From Lepidonotus clava (Eukaryota; Annelida; Polychaeta; Phyllodocida; Polynoidae), in the NCBI GenBank assembly GCA_936440205.1, contig OW387139.1, forward strand, positions 1,911,596-1,975,595: DNA of 64,000 nucleotides, written 5' to 3'. The translations under genes and the position numbers were made by a program. The notes below the pieces were generated by a model that was given only the letters and a program-made list of their open reading frames with translations, was not told the DNA's origin and did not search any database. The first letter of the stretch is position 1, and each line of letters starts with the position of its first letter. Shown here piece by piece: positions 1 through 11,752 of the stretch.

Positions 1-189
1 GTGTTTGTTGGGTTGGGTTGGTCCACAGGTGTCCTTAAAGGTGGTGTGTTGGGGGGTCCTGACCGCCCGACGTCCCGGCGGTCTGTGAAGGTGGAGGTGG
101 CGGTGATAGAGGTGGAGGGGAGTCCCAGCTGATAGCAGACCCTGCTATCACTATCAGTCCGTCACACAGTAGCCCGGCTACCTCTGCCC
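1..189. other. No gene seen at left edge
   Basis: G-rich, low-complexity sequence leading into the first array. No splice-bounded coding segment could be supported on either strand. Confidence 0.4.
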
Positions 190-735
190 GCTAGTCTTGG
201 TATTGGGGGGGGGGGGGGGGGGGTACCTCTCCCCGTGTCCCGCCAGGTGCCACTAGTCGTGGTATCGGGGGTACCTCTCCCCACTAGTCGTGGTATCGGG
301 GGTACCTCTCCCCGCTAGTTGTGGTATCGGGGGGTACCTCTTCCCGCTAGTCGTGGTATCGGGGGGTTCCTCTTCCTGCTAGTTGTGGTATCGGAGGGTT
401 CCTCTCCCCGCGTCCCGCCAGGTGCCGCTAGTCGTGGTATCAGGGGGTACCTCTCCCCGCTAGTCGTGGTATCGGGGGTTACCTCTCCCCACTAGTCGTG
501 GTATCGGGGGTTACCTCTCCCTGCTAGTCGTGGTATTGAGGGGTACCTCTCCCCGCTAGTCGTGGTATCGGGGGGTACCTCTCCCCGCTAGTCGTGGTGT
601 CAGGGGTACCTCTCCCCGCGTCCCGCCAGGTGCCACTAGTCGTGGTATCGGGGGGTACCTCTCCCCACTAGTCGTGGTATTGGGGGGTACCTCTCCCCGC
701 GTCCCGCCAGGTGCCGCTAGTCGTGGTATCGGGGG
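190..735. repeat. Minisatellite, ~32-bp unit
   Basis: Tandem units built on CTAGTCGTGGTATCGGGG followed by TACCTCTCCCCG repeat about 16 times. A longer variant carrying GTCCCGCCAGGTGCC recurs every few units (near 237, 414, 618 and 700), so a higher-order pattern is present. Short open frames across 668-919 come from the repeat and its GC-rich flank and are not supported as genes. Confidence 0.85.
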
Positions 736-864
736 GACGCCGCCCCCCGCCCCCCGACCACAGATAACGACCCCCGCTGATGTCCGGCATGTCGCCTACA
801 GCCCGCCGCCTCCTCCAGCCGACCACCAGCGAAACGCAGGGTCTGAAGAACCTGGTCTGGGAAG

Positions 865-1230
865 AGCACAACTTATGGTGACGTCATCAGGTACACGAGA
901 AGAGCACAGCTTATGGTGACGTCATCAGGTACATGGCGGTGACTTTCATAAGGTAAATGAGTATAGCAAAGCTTATGGTGACGTCCTCAGGTACATGATG
1001 AGAGCACAACTTACGATGACGTCCTCAGGTACACGTTGGTGACGTCATAAGACATGATGAGAGCACAACTTATGGTGACGTCATCAGGTACATGGCTGTG
1101 ACATCAACGGGTACATGTGAAGAGCACAGCTTATGGTGGCATAATAAGGTACACGATAAGAGCACAGCTTATTGTGACGTCATCAGGTACACGAGGAGAG
1201 CAAAACTCCCAGTGACGTCATAAGGTACAG
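865..1230. repeat. Degenerate array with CRE-like TGACGTCA sites
   Basis: Irregular tandem copies of GAGCACAACTTATGGTGACG plus TCATCAGGTACA. Six exact TGACGTCA palindromes occur, at about 879, 917, 1040, 1076, 1175 and 1213, with single-base variants between them. TGACGTCA is the full consensus for CREB/ATF factors. Whether any factor uses the sites is unknown; no gene start is seen next to the array. Confidence 0.7.
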
Positions 1231-1524
1231 AATTGTGACGCCATGATGTACGTCACGATGACGTCTTCATGTATGTCCTAAGGTCCAGGCATTAACGTGG
1301 TATAGATCTATATCGGTCACTTTTCCCAGGTACACTTCTCTCATTCTGGTCCTTAAGGTTTCACTATCTGAAAAGAAATAAGCACTCATCATAAATGCAC
1401 TACATAACATTAAAACGGATGTCTAATGATCTTTCCAATGGTATGTAGCATCCAGTGGTCCTTGCAATTGTTCTAACGAAATATTAGAATTAAGCAAATT
1501 TCTAGTAGTCAAAATGTCCAGTGG

Positions 1525-2215
1525 AATACAGGCTTTGCTTGTGCTCTCCCTCTTCCCTATCTGCTCCTGGCCTGTGCTCTACCTCTTCCCGACAGGTTCC
1601 ATGCCTGTGCTCTACCTCCTCCCGACCTGCTCCTGGCCTGCGCTCTATTTCTTCCCAACCTGCTCCTGGCCTGTGTTCTACCTCTTCCCAACCTGCTCCT
1701 GGCCTGTGTTCTACCTCTTCCCTACCTGCTCCTGGCCTGTGCTCTATTTCTTCCCAACCTGCTCCTGACCTGTGCTCTACCTCTTCCCGACCTGCTCCTG
1801 GCCTGCGCTCTATTTCTTCCCAACCTGCTCCTGGCCTGTGTTCTACCTCTTCCCAACCTGCTCCTGGCCTGTGTTCTACCTCTTCCCTACCTGCTCCTGG
1901 CCTGTGTTCTACCTCTTCCCAACCTGCTCCTGGCCTGTGTTCTACCTCTTCCCGACCTGCTCCTGGCCTGTGTTCTACCTCTTCCCAACCTGCTCCTGGC
2001 CTGTGTTCTACCTCTTTCCAACCTGCTCCTGACCTGTGCTCTACCTCTTCCCGACCTGTTCCTGACCTGTGCTCTACCTCTTCCCGACCTGTTCCTGGCC
2101 TGTGTTCTACCTCTTCCCGCCCTGCTCCTGGCTTATGCTCTACCACTTCCCGTCCTTCTCCTGGCCTGTGCTCTACCTCTTCCCGACCTCTTCCCGACCT
2201 GCTCAGAGCTACTTC
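1525..2215. repeat. Minisatellite, 33-bp unit
   Basis: About 21 copies of a 33-bp unit with core CTGCTCCTGGCCTGTGTTCT then ACCTCTTCCCAAC. Because 33 is a multiple of three, frames stay open on both strands (a 214-residue frame on minus with an 11-residue repeat). No splice context or non-repeat coding flank supports translation. Confidence 0.9.
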
Positions 2216-2230
2216 TGATCTGTGCTGAAT

Positions 2231-3045
2231 CTCCTCCGTACCTATAGCTACTCCCGACCTGCCCCCACCTTGCTCAGTACCTGCTCACTCTTCGCTGGCC
2301 GGTCGCCGTCTGTAGGAACGACGACCAGGTGAGTTATGATGTGTGTGGGTGGGGGGGGGGGGGGGGGTGACGTAAGGGGCGTCATTACCACCTGATCAGA
2401 CACATCACAAGGCCGGTATGAGGCAGCACCGGCCCACAGGTGTGGGTACCTGGGGGAGGGGGAGGGGACCGAGCGCCAAGATCCGTGTTTGGGGAGAGAG
2501 GGGTCATTAAACATAAAGACCTACATGTCAATCAAAGGTTGTGGCCAAACCCACCAGATTAGGTGTCTAAAACAAGAGTAGTGGAATAAATTGTAATACA
2601 TCTTTACTTTTTATGTCATAAAAGGTTGATTGACGATCTATTCTCCAGAGAAAACACCTGGATACCATTAGGTAACTCTAAGCCAATCAAACCTGCACCA
2701 ATGAAATCCCTGAGCCCCCAGTCCTCACTCTAAGACCTAAGTGGTCACAACAGCTCTGATGGCACGACCTCTGCGCCACAGCTTTCCTCGCAATAGGACT
2801 TTAAATTCTCAAACTACCAAGACTTTAGAATCTAAAGCCCACTCCCTGATGCCCTCTCAAAGTCTTAAAACCTCAGATTCATCAACCTCCAATTCAATTG
2901 ACCTTGAATGATTTCAAGGCTTAATCCCCTAAGCCTGCTAGATTTTGTTACTTACCTCATTACCTAAAGTTCCTCATGCCTACTCAGCTACACACCTTAT
3001 CGTAACATTGTGTGATGTTACGATAACGTTTGGTAAGTGCTGGAC
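2231..3045. other. Intergenic, poly-G tract, no gene seen
   Basis: Contains a G run at about 2350-2367 and otherwise mixed sequence without a supported exon. From about 2700 the sequence drifts into CCTAAAGCCCTC-like words that become the array that follows. Confidence 0.4.
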
Positions 3046-4975
3046 AAAGACCTCAGTCCCTAAGCCCTCAGCACCTAAAGCCCTCAGTACCAAGCGCCCT
3101 CTGTACCAAGCGCCCTCTGTACCAAAAGCCCTCAGCACCTAAAGCACTCAGCACCTAAAGCCCTCAGCACCTAAAGCCCTCAACATCTAAAGCCCTCAAT
3201 ACCTAAAGCCCTCAACACCTAAAGCCCTCAGCACCTAAAGCCCTCAGTGCCTAAATCCCTCAGTGCTCCTAGCCCTCAGTACCAAGCGCCCTCTGTACCA
3301 AGCGCCCTCTGTACCAAAAGCCCTCAGCACCTAAAGCCCTCAGCACCTAAAGCCTCAGCACCTAAAGCCGTCAGCACCTAAAGCCGTCAGCACCTAAAGC
3401 CCTCAGCACCTAAAGCCTCAGCACCTAAAGCCGTCATCACCTAAAGCCCTCAGCACCTAAAGCCCTCAGTACCTAAAGCCCTCAGCACCTAAAGCCCTCA
3501 GTACCAAAAGCCCTCAGCACCTAAAACCCTCAGCACCTAAAACCCTCAGCACCTAAAACCCTCACCACCTAAAGCCCTCACCACCTAAAGCCCTCACCAC
3601 CTAAAGCCCTCAGCACCAAAAGCCCTCAGTACCTAAAGCCCTCAGCACCTAAAATCCTTACCACCTAAAACCCTCACCACCTAAAACCCTCACCACCTAA
3701 AGCCCTCACCACCTAAAGCCCTCACCACCTAAAGCCCTCACCACCTAAAGCCTTCAGTGCCTAAAGCCCTCAGTACCTAAAGCCCTCAGTCCTAAAGCCC
3801 TCAGCACCTAAAGCCCTCTGTACCTAAAGCCCTCAGCACCTAAAGCCCTCAGCACCTAAAGCCCTCAGGACCACAAGTCCTCAGCACCTAAAGCCCTCAG
3901 CCCTAAAAGCCCTCAGTACCTAAAGCCCTCAGCACTTTAAACCCTCAGTACCTAAAGCCCTCAGCCCTAGAGCCCTCAGTCCAAAAGCCCTCAGCACATA
4001 AAGCCCTCGGCATCTAAAGGTACCCCATACCCAAAAGAGTGTCTAAAGCCCTCAGCACCTAAAGCCCTCAGCACCTAAAGCCATCAGCACCTAAAGCCCT
4101 CAGCACCTAAAGCTATCAGTACCTGAAGCCCTCAGCACCTAAAGCCCTCTGTACCTAAAGCCCTCAGCACCTAAAGCCCTCTGTACATAAAGCCCTCAGC
4201 ACCTAAAGCCCTCAGCACCTAAAGCCCTCAGCACCTAAAGCCCTCTGCACCTAAAGCCCTCAGCACCTAAAGCCCTCAGCACCTAAAGCCCTCAGCACCT
4301 AAAGCCCTCAGCACCTAAAGCCCTCAGCACCTAAAGCCCTCTGTACCTAAAGCCCTCAGCACCTAAAGCCCTCAGCACCTAAAGCCCTCAGCACCTAAAG
4401 CCCTCAGGACCACAAGCCCTCAGCACCTAAAGCCCTCAGCCCTAAAAGCCCTCAGTACCTAAAGCCCTCAGCACTTTAAACCCTCAGTACCTAAAGCCCT
4501 CAGCCCTAGAGCCCTCAGTCCAAAAGCCCTCAGCACATAAAGCCCTCGGCATCTAAAGGTACCCCATGCCCAAAAGAGTGTCTAAAGCCCTCAGCACCTA
4601 AAGCCCTCAGCACCTAAAGCCCTCAGCACCTAAAGCCCTCAGCACCTAAAGCCTTCAGTACCTAATGCCCTAAGTATCTAAAACCCTCAGTATCTAAAGC
4701 CCTCAGTACCTAAAGCCCTCAGTGTCTAAAGCCCCCAGCACCTAAAGCCCCCAGCACCTAAAGCCCTCAGTACCTAAAGCCCTTAGTACCTAAAGCCCTC
4801 AGCAGCTAAAGCCCTCAGTACCTAAAGCCCTCAGTACCTAAAGCCCCCAGCACCTAAAGCCCTCAGCACCTAAAGCCCTCAGCACCTAAAGCCATCAGCA
4901 CCTAAAGGTACCCTATGCCTGAAACAGTGTCTAAAGCCCTCAGCACATAAAGCCCTTGGTCTCAGAAACGCCTGC
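3046..4975. repeat. Minisatellite, 16-bp unit, ~1.9 kb
   Basis: Around 120 copies of CACCTAAAGCCCTCAG with many single-base variants. A block with unusual variants (GGACCACAAG, AGCACTTTAAACC, GGTACCCCAT, AAAAGAGTGTCTAAAG) occurs at about 3,868-4,046 and again at about 4,403-4,582, showing a later duplication of about 535 bp inside the array. Confidence 0.92.
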
Positions 4976-5335
4976 TCCTTACCCGAAAGCTATCGGGCTC
5001 TAAAGGCCCCCAACACCTTAGACTACCACCTACTAATCCCCTCATTCCCTGAAACCAACAGCCCGTAAAGACCTGAGGGCCTTTGAAACATGCTGCCATA
5101 AAGCCCTCAGTGCCTAGGGCCCTGAGCGCTGTCTGCTATCGGTAACTGGTGCCCAGTGCTGCCCTGGTCGGTCTCTCACATGGGTCTGATACGGTCAGTG
5201 ATACATCACTGTTAACTGAGGAGGCAGCCGACACATGGATCGGTCAGTCCCTGGACACGGGGAAAGGTCCAGTCTGATGGGTCCAGTCTGATGGGGTGGA
5301 TAGCCTCTACGAGCAGATTCTACATGTATGTATGA

Positions 5336-5564
5336 TATAGACGTTGTGCACATGACGTCACATTTCCCAAATTGGGATGGCCGCCATATTGGTGATCAAT
5401 CAGAAAGAATCATTTTCACAATTCTAAAGGAATTATGGTGCAGGTTTTTTTTCTATTTCATCAATGGAAAACACTTAAAATTGTGTATATAGTCATGTGG
5501 GTGTGGTGACCACATAGGGATCACCACAATCTGCTCACGTGACCCTGTCTGCACAAGGTCTATA
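5336..5564. mobile_element. MITE, TATAGACNTTGTGCA ends (copy 1)
   Basis: Short element with inverted ends: left TATAGACGTTGTGCACATG, right the complement of TATAGACCTTGTGCAGAC. The interior carries GGCCGCCATATTGGTGATCA and, near the right end, GTGATCACCA-like words. Related copies lie at 22,674 and 54,893. No coding capacity; a non-autonomous DNA transposon by structure. Confidence 0.8.
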
Positions 5565-6849
5565 CATACAGAATATGTATACAGAGTGTATACTAATAAA
5601 CTGTGGGATGCATGCTGACTCACCACAGAAGTTATGTTAGTCCCCTATAGGATGTATGTTTGTCCCCTATTGGATGCTATAGGCTCCTAAAAGATGCACG
5701 TCCTCTGCATGTTGTATGAAGGTCCTTACATGGTAGAGGCTGGTACACAGTATCATCCTGGTCCCCTACTGGCTGCATGCCGCTTCCTTTTGGGACATTT
5801 GCAGGCCCTGTAGATACCATTAGAGAATGTTCACTGATTCCTAGCTCTGCCAAGGGGGACAGGTCATAAACTGATCTCTTTAAACGTGTGAATATTAGAT
5901 CTCCTAAACATGTACGAATAGTATGAACCCTTGTGTGGGTGTTTGGAAGGTGCATCCTGCTTCCATAATTATAGGGCATGCACAGCTCATTGTAGGGGGC
6001 AAATATATATGTGCAGTTCTCATAGAACGTAGACTGGGTCCTCTGAGGTGTACACTGAAGGCCATAAGGAAATATAAGCTGGCCTACAGGTCCTGGTCAT
6101 GGTCTTGATATAGCTGAAAAATTGATGAGTAGACATTAAACTCCAACACATCATCATCGCATCCTACAGGTCACATGCTGGACAAATCCAGCTTGTTTGT
6201 TTGTTCCATAAAGAGGGTACGATGGTCTAATACAGGTCATTAGCTGGTTCCCCGTAAGGTGCACACTGGTCTTATTATTCTTGGTGTACGCTGGTGGGCT
6301 GGAGGATAGAAGCTGGTCTGATGAAGGTTGTTTCCTGGTTTCCCTCAGAACGTCTGTTCGGCCGCATTAATGTAGAGCCTAATGCGGGGGAAAGGGCCGC
6401 CCCTTGGACCACTCTTATTCCTTTACGACCTGCTGATATTTCCCACTTGGGATTTGCTGACGGTGCGTTCTCCCAGTCACGGGGAATTCGGTATCTGTAA
6501 TGAAGTAAAACCCCTCCCTGCAGATTGTGTGCACCCTGACTGAGGTAGTTCTGAATTTGAGATGGGCAGAGGGTCCAATGGTCGGCCAGACTGGAGGGTT
6601 GGACAAACACAACGGTCAGTGTGGAATTAATGTATTAATAGAGATCGTTACCCCAAGTGGTTAGGTCAATGTAGAAGTTGATATAACACATTAAGGCTGG
6701 GGGTCGATACTCGGTAGGAGCTTAGTGTGGAGCTTACCAATCAGTGAAGTGTGCAGTACTAGTGGGGTGGTCAGTGGGGTGGTTAATGACTAAGTAAGTA
6801 AGGAGGTAAGTATGAAGGTCAATGTAAAGGTCAGTGGGGGAAGGTCATT
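5565..6849. other. Decayed repeat-like intergenic stretch
   Basis: Between about 5,590 and 6,330, motifs such as GTCCCCTATAGGATG and GGTCCTTACATGG recur loosely every 30-40 bases, suggesting a very old minisatellite. Short open frames at 6,275-6,612 overlap on both strands and have no splice support. From 6,700 the sequence turns into GGTCAGTG words leading into the next array. Confidence 0.35.
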
Positions 6850-7610
6850 GACTAACTAGAGAGGTCAGTGTGAAGGTCAATGAAAAGTGGGGAGGTCAAT
6901 GAAGAGGTCAGTCGGGAGGTCAATCGGGAGGTCATTTGGGAGATCAGTGGGGAGGTCAATGTGGAGGTCAGTGGGGAGGTCAGTGGGGAGGTCAATGGGG
7001 AGGTCAATGGGGAGGTCAATGGGGAGGTCAATGGGGAGGTCAATGGGGAGGTCAATGGGGAGGTCAATGGGGAGGTCAATGGGGAGGTCAATGGGGAGGT
7101 CAATGGGGAGGTCAATGGGGAGGTCAATGGGGAGGTCAATGGGGAGGTCAATGGGGAGGTCAATGGGGAGGTCAATGGGGAGGTCAATGGGGAGGTCAAT
7201 GGGGAGGTCAGTGGGGAGGTCAATGGGGAGGTCAATGGGGAGGTCAGTGGGGAGGTCAATTGGGAGGTCAGTCGGGAGGTCAATTGGGAGGTCAGTGGGG
7301 AGATCAGTGGGGAGATCAGTGGCGAGGTAAATGTAGAGGTTAGTGGGGAGGTCAATGGGGAGGTCAGTCGGGAGGTCAGTCGGGAGGTCAGTCGGGAGGT
7401 CAGTCGGGAGGTCAGTGGGGAGTTAAATGTAGAGGTCAGTGGGGAGGTCAGTTGGGAGGTCAGTGGGGAGGTCAGTCGGGAGGTCAATTGGGAGGTCAGT
7501 GGGGAGGTCAGTGGGGAGTTAAATGTAGAGGTTAGTGGGGAGGTCAAAGGGGAGGTCAGTCGGGAAGTCAGTCGGGAGGTCAATTGGGAGGTCAATGACT
7601 AAGTGAGGAG
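6850..7610. repeat. Minisatellite, 12-bp unit
   Basis: About 60 copies of GAGGTCAATGGG with variants GAGGTCAGTGGG and GAGGTCAGTCGG. The centre (about 6,990-7,210) is nearly perfect and the flanks are more diverged. Several frames of 135-247 codons stay open only because 12 is a multiple of three. Confidence 0.95.
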
Positions 7611-7929
7611 GTAAGTATGAAGGTCAATGTAGATGTCAGTGGGGAGGTCAGTGACTAAGTGAGGAGTTCAGAATGAAAGTCAGTTGGGAAGGCAGCGGGG
7701 TAATCATTGGAGGGGTTGGTGAGAAGGGCAGTGGGGAGGTCAGATGTAGAGGTCATTACAGAGGTCAGGGAGGAGTGGAGGTCAATGGTTATCCGGGAGG
7801 TTCTGTGGTGAGGGACATTAGGAGGGTCCTTGTGAGGTCAGTCACCAGTCTGGATGTAGGCAGGGTGTACGTTGGTAGTGGATGGCTGTGGTCAATGCCT
7901 CGATAGTTGGTGAGTGTGTTGGTCACCTG

Positions 7930-8720
7930 TCGGTTTAGGTGTAAATTACCCTATGATGTTAGGCGTAGCTTGTCCTACAATGCTACATGTAGATTGTCCT
8001 ACAATGCTACATGTAGATTGTCCTACAATGCCACATGTAGATTGTCCTACAATGCCACATGTAGATTGTCCTACAATGCCACATGTAGATTGTCCTACAA
8101 TGCTACATGTAGATTGTCCTACAATGCTACATGTAGATTGTCCTACAGTGTTAGGTATAGATTATTGTACGGTGGAAGGTATAGATTGTCCCACGGCGTA
8201 AAATGTACTAGAGGGGTACATATAAGCTGTTTTACTATGCTAGCTGTAGATTAGTAGACGTGGATTATTAACAGTGGTATATGTAAATCGTCCTATGGTG
8301 GTACCTACAGATTTTCCTACAAGGGAAGGGTCAGATTGTCCTACAGTGTTAAGTGTAGATTGTCTTACAGTGGTAGGTGTAGATTGTCAAAATGGTGACG
8401 AGCAGAGATTATCCTGAGATGTTAGGTTTACGTTGTTTTACAGTGGTACCTGCTTGTCTTACAATGTTGGTAGTGGATTGTCTTACAGTTGTAGTTGTAG
8501 ATTGTCCCAAAGTGGTAGGTATAGACTGTACAACGGTGGACTAGACTCTCTCACGGTGGTAGGTGTGCATCGCCTACAATGGTAGGTGTATATTGTCCTA
8601 TGATGGAATATATAGATTGTCCTACAGTGGTATCTGTATATTGTCCTACAGTGGACTGGTACCAGTAGCCTGTCCTATAGTGGTAGGTACAGCTTGTCTC
8701 ACGGTGGTAGATGTAGCTCG
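7930..8720. repeat. Minisatellite, 24-bp unit with diverged flank
   Basis: A homogeneous core at about 7,970-8,150 repeats TACATGTAGATTGTCCTACA plus ATGC. To about 8,720 the same theme (GGTGTAGATTGTCCTACAGTGG) continues with heavy divergence, which suggests old array material with a recently re-expanded core. Confidence 0.85.
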
Positions 8721-8734
8721 GTACGTGTTGAGTT

Positions 8735-9180
8735 ACTCCATGCTGTGGCCACCGTCCGGGCCTCCGGGCCTCGTCTCAGGGCGCCGTCCCTCACCCGGTA
8801 ACCACCTCCCTCAGACCTGTAGAGGGCAGCCTCCTTAGTCCCACCCTGACCGTTTACTCCTGGTCCAGACGTGGGGACCTGTCGTCCTGACAGTTAGGGG
8901 TGTGGTGATGGTCTGACGCCTGGCAGCTCGCTGTAAGGCCCTCTATACCCCAACACCCACACACCAGGCCTTCTCCCGGCCTCAGCCTCCTGCTGCTGCC
9001 GTCTGAGGGCCTGGAGCCATGTGATCAGCTGACGTCCCTCCAGCGTCCCTCCAGCGTCCCCCGAGCGTCCCTCCAGCGTCCTCTCCCGTCCTGCCGCCCT
9101 CAGGCCGCTCGCAGCGCCCCCTCCCGGCACTGCCTCCAGGGCCCTGCGCGCGCATCACTCCGGGCAGGGCAGGGGACGGC
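8735..9180. other. GC-rich, CpG-bearing island
   Basis: Markedly GC-rich compared with its AT-rich right flank. It contains CGTCCCTCCAGCGTCC-type tandem copies at 9,034-9,085 and a 78-codon minus-strand open frame (8,894-9,130) that I do not recognise. It could be a promoter-type island, an isolated exon or chance; nothing decides between these. Confidence 0.3.
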
Positions 9181-9524
9181 CCTATAGACCCATATATCCT
9201 ATATTCCAGCTCCTATGCCTTCACCACCGTCCTGCCCTTTGAGGAACTGGGGAATAAAAGATCTGTTGTTGCCCAGGAGGGCAATAATGCCTGTCCGTGA
9301 ATGCTCATAAGTTGTGTGTTGTTAGTAAAAATTGTCTACATGTTTTTTTGTAGTTGATATCGAATGAATCAAGTACAGACGGTAGGCACACTCAGTAATT
9401 GATATTGCCCCAGACAGGGCAACTCTGGCACTTGTTGGACATGCAACACTTTCCCAGTGTCCCAAATTGACCGGGTACACAAAGCATACGTAACCACACG
9501 AAAAAGACCTGTATATGTAAATAT

Positions 9525-9974
9525 TATATACCAATGCCAAAATACATCATGAATACTAACTGGACACTGCTATTCAGTATTTTTGGTGTATTGGCACAGA
9601 GTGCAGTATGTGTTTATACTGCCTGCCTTGTTCTACTATGTAAAATGTTTTTCTCCTTATTTTCTGAATTCTTAATGGATTTGCATGGTTATTTTTTTAA
9701 TTTCACGTGAAATAATGCAGTCTTATTAAATGGAGATAGTGATAGAGTACTTATTTAAGAGAAAATAATGAATATTGGGGAAAAATGCTTATAACTTACA
9801 AAATATGGTATATAATATAAGGAAAACTTACCTCGGTTGACAGTTCAACCCTGTATACTCGATGGGATGTCAGAAAAATTACAGCCCTCAGCCTAACGGC
9901 CTCGGGCAGTAATTTTTCGACACCCACCTCGTATTCAGGGTTGTACTGTCAACCTCTGTATGTTTTCCTATATA
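9525..9974. mobile_element. Dispersed repeat with fold-back tail (copy 1)
   Basis: Shares a long stretch with 34,987-36,076 (TATATACCAATGC, TTTGGTGTATTGGCACAG, GATAGTGATAGAG and the tail). The tail at 9,817-9,974 is an imperfect palindrome: AAGGAAAACTTACCTCGGTT at one side and the complement of AGGAAAACATACAGAGGTTG at the other, able to form a long hairpin. It carries an empty TTAA (about 9,755-9,758) at the point where the other copy holds an insertion. Confidence 0.75.
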
Positions 9975-11538
9975 ACCAAACACCTGTCGTCATCATTCCC
10001 CATAAGAAATCATCACATATTGCATCATTGTTATATTGAAGATGAAGTTGTTAAATGTTTGCCCACATGAATCCTGCATCCGCCGCCCTATATGTAAAGC
10101 ACAGACGCTGGGTGGTGCAGGAAAACAGATGCTAAATCTGAAAACCATCCAGTGAAAAATAAAGCTGTTTAAAAAACAAAACAAAAACATGATAATTGTA
10201 AAGAGATAAAGACAGCGGACATTGCAATTGCTTCAATTCAAAAGGGCGATATGGCCATTTCTTTAATTGGACAGGGTGACGTTGGGAGTTCTGGAGACGG
10301 CATCACCTCTGTAGTCACCTGTTGAAGAAGGATATTGTTGGTATTGTTGGTCTCATATGGTTGGGATTAACCCAGTCAGCCGACCAGCTCTGTTATTGTT
10401 TATGGAGTAATTTAAAGGATTTTTTTTAAATGATAAAAGAAACAAAATAGGCGTTTCGGGGGCTCAGCCCCCGATTTCTAACAGCAAATATCCATTAAAC
10501 AAAATTTGATAATCATATCAATATTCATATCTGAAATTATTTTTGTAATTGTTGGATAAAGGTTGACAGATAGAGCCACCCGACCCTAATCTTTCAATGT
10601 TGTTAGTTGGGCATCGAATGGCAGCCCTTGAGATGGATTCACGACATCAGGACCTCCCATCAACAGCCCCCCGAGATGTGAGGCCTATAACTCCACCCCA
10701 TCTACCACTGTATGAATTATTCCCGACTGCTGGGCAACACGGACTCTGAGGACTGGGATATGCTATGAGGGTTTGTGGGGTGGGGGTGGTGTTTTTTATC
10801 TTGTGTGGGTGTGTGTGTGGGGGGGGGGGTGGAGAAGGGCAGTATAGGCATGGGCAGAGGACGTGAAGGGACGTCAGGTGGGTGGAGAATATGGTAGGGT
10901 GCAGGGTGCATGGGGATGGGGTGGGATATGGGGATGGCATAAGATGGAGCTGGTGGACAGGGTTTAACATAAAGTCTCGTGTTTTGTCTACATTTTACCC
11001 TGCATGTATGCTGATCGAGGCTAATGTGAAGGCAGAACTCACGAAATTGGCTATCCGTGGTTAGGAGAATAAGAAAGGAATACCTCCTCGCACAGTTCAA
11101 AATCGAGCACCGGTCTCTTTAAACCTTTCTTTAACCTTTTTTAAAACTCCTTTTATCCAGAGGCAGTTCCTCGGGCAGGATCTCAGCGGATGTTCAAGCC
11201 CCTCTTCACAGGTTACTAAAAGACACAGATGGTGACCTTGACTTTGACCTTCTGATCATTGTTCTAACCCCCACAGACCCCCCCCCCCCTTCGCCTCGAC
11301 TTTCTAATCTGTCTAACAGGATTCCCGTGTACACATCCCCACCCCATCGACAGGGAGTCCCAAACCAAAAGTCACGGAGAGAGGGTTTTCCCTCAATCCA
11401 TAGAGAGAAGGGCCGCTGAGGGCATTTGTTCGGCTTCCTCCAATCACTCAGAGACAGAACCAGAATCATCCAGACCTCGACAGTATCTCACGTCTAATAG
11501 ACCAAAAGATACATGCTACTGTGCGGACACATATCTAC
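9975..11538. other. Intergenic, no gene seen
   Basis: Mixed AT-rich sequence with a G-rich low-complexity patch at about 10,775-10,835. I see no splice-bounded coding segment or recognisable repeat. Confidence 0.4.
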
Positions 11539-11752
11539 CCGGGACGGATTTAGAGAGGGGTCGCCTGAGGCACGCGCCCCCTCTGTTGTAGTTGTTGTTG
11601 TTGTTTTGTTTATTTTTGGTCAAATTTATTAATTTATTATCATTGCTTTTTTATTTAACCATAATTCCAGCCACCCAATGGAGGGCCTTGGATTTTTACA
11701 TCGGGCTCCCTCCACAATATTACAAAAATAAAACTCTCTGGATCCATCCCGG
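11539..11752. mobile_element. MITE, CCGGGAYGGAT ends
   Basis: Inverted ends: left CCGGGACGGATTTAGAGAG, right the complement of CCGGGATGGATCCAGAGAG. About 214 bp, AT-rich middle, no coding capacity. One copy in the window, so family membership rests on the ends alone. Confidence 0.65.

Noticed and set aside
674-919. Plus-strand frame rich in Pro in a GC-rich patch
   Set aside because: Starts inside a minisatellite and ends in the CRE array; no splice or family support.
1502-2146. 214-codon minus-strand frame with an 11-residue EVEHRPGAGRE repeat
   Set aside because: The 33-bp minisatellite keeps all frames open; overlapping long frames exist on plus too, and no unique coding flank or splice context is present.
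6852-7602. Several overlapping frames of 135-247 codons
   Set aside because: Product of the 12-bp array; composition is purely the repeat.
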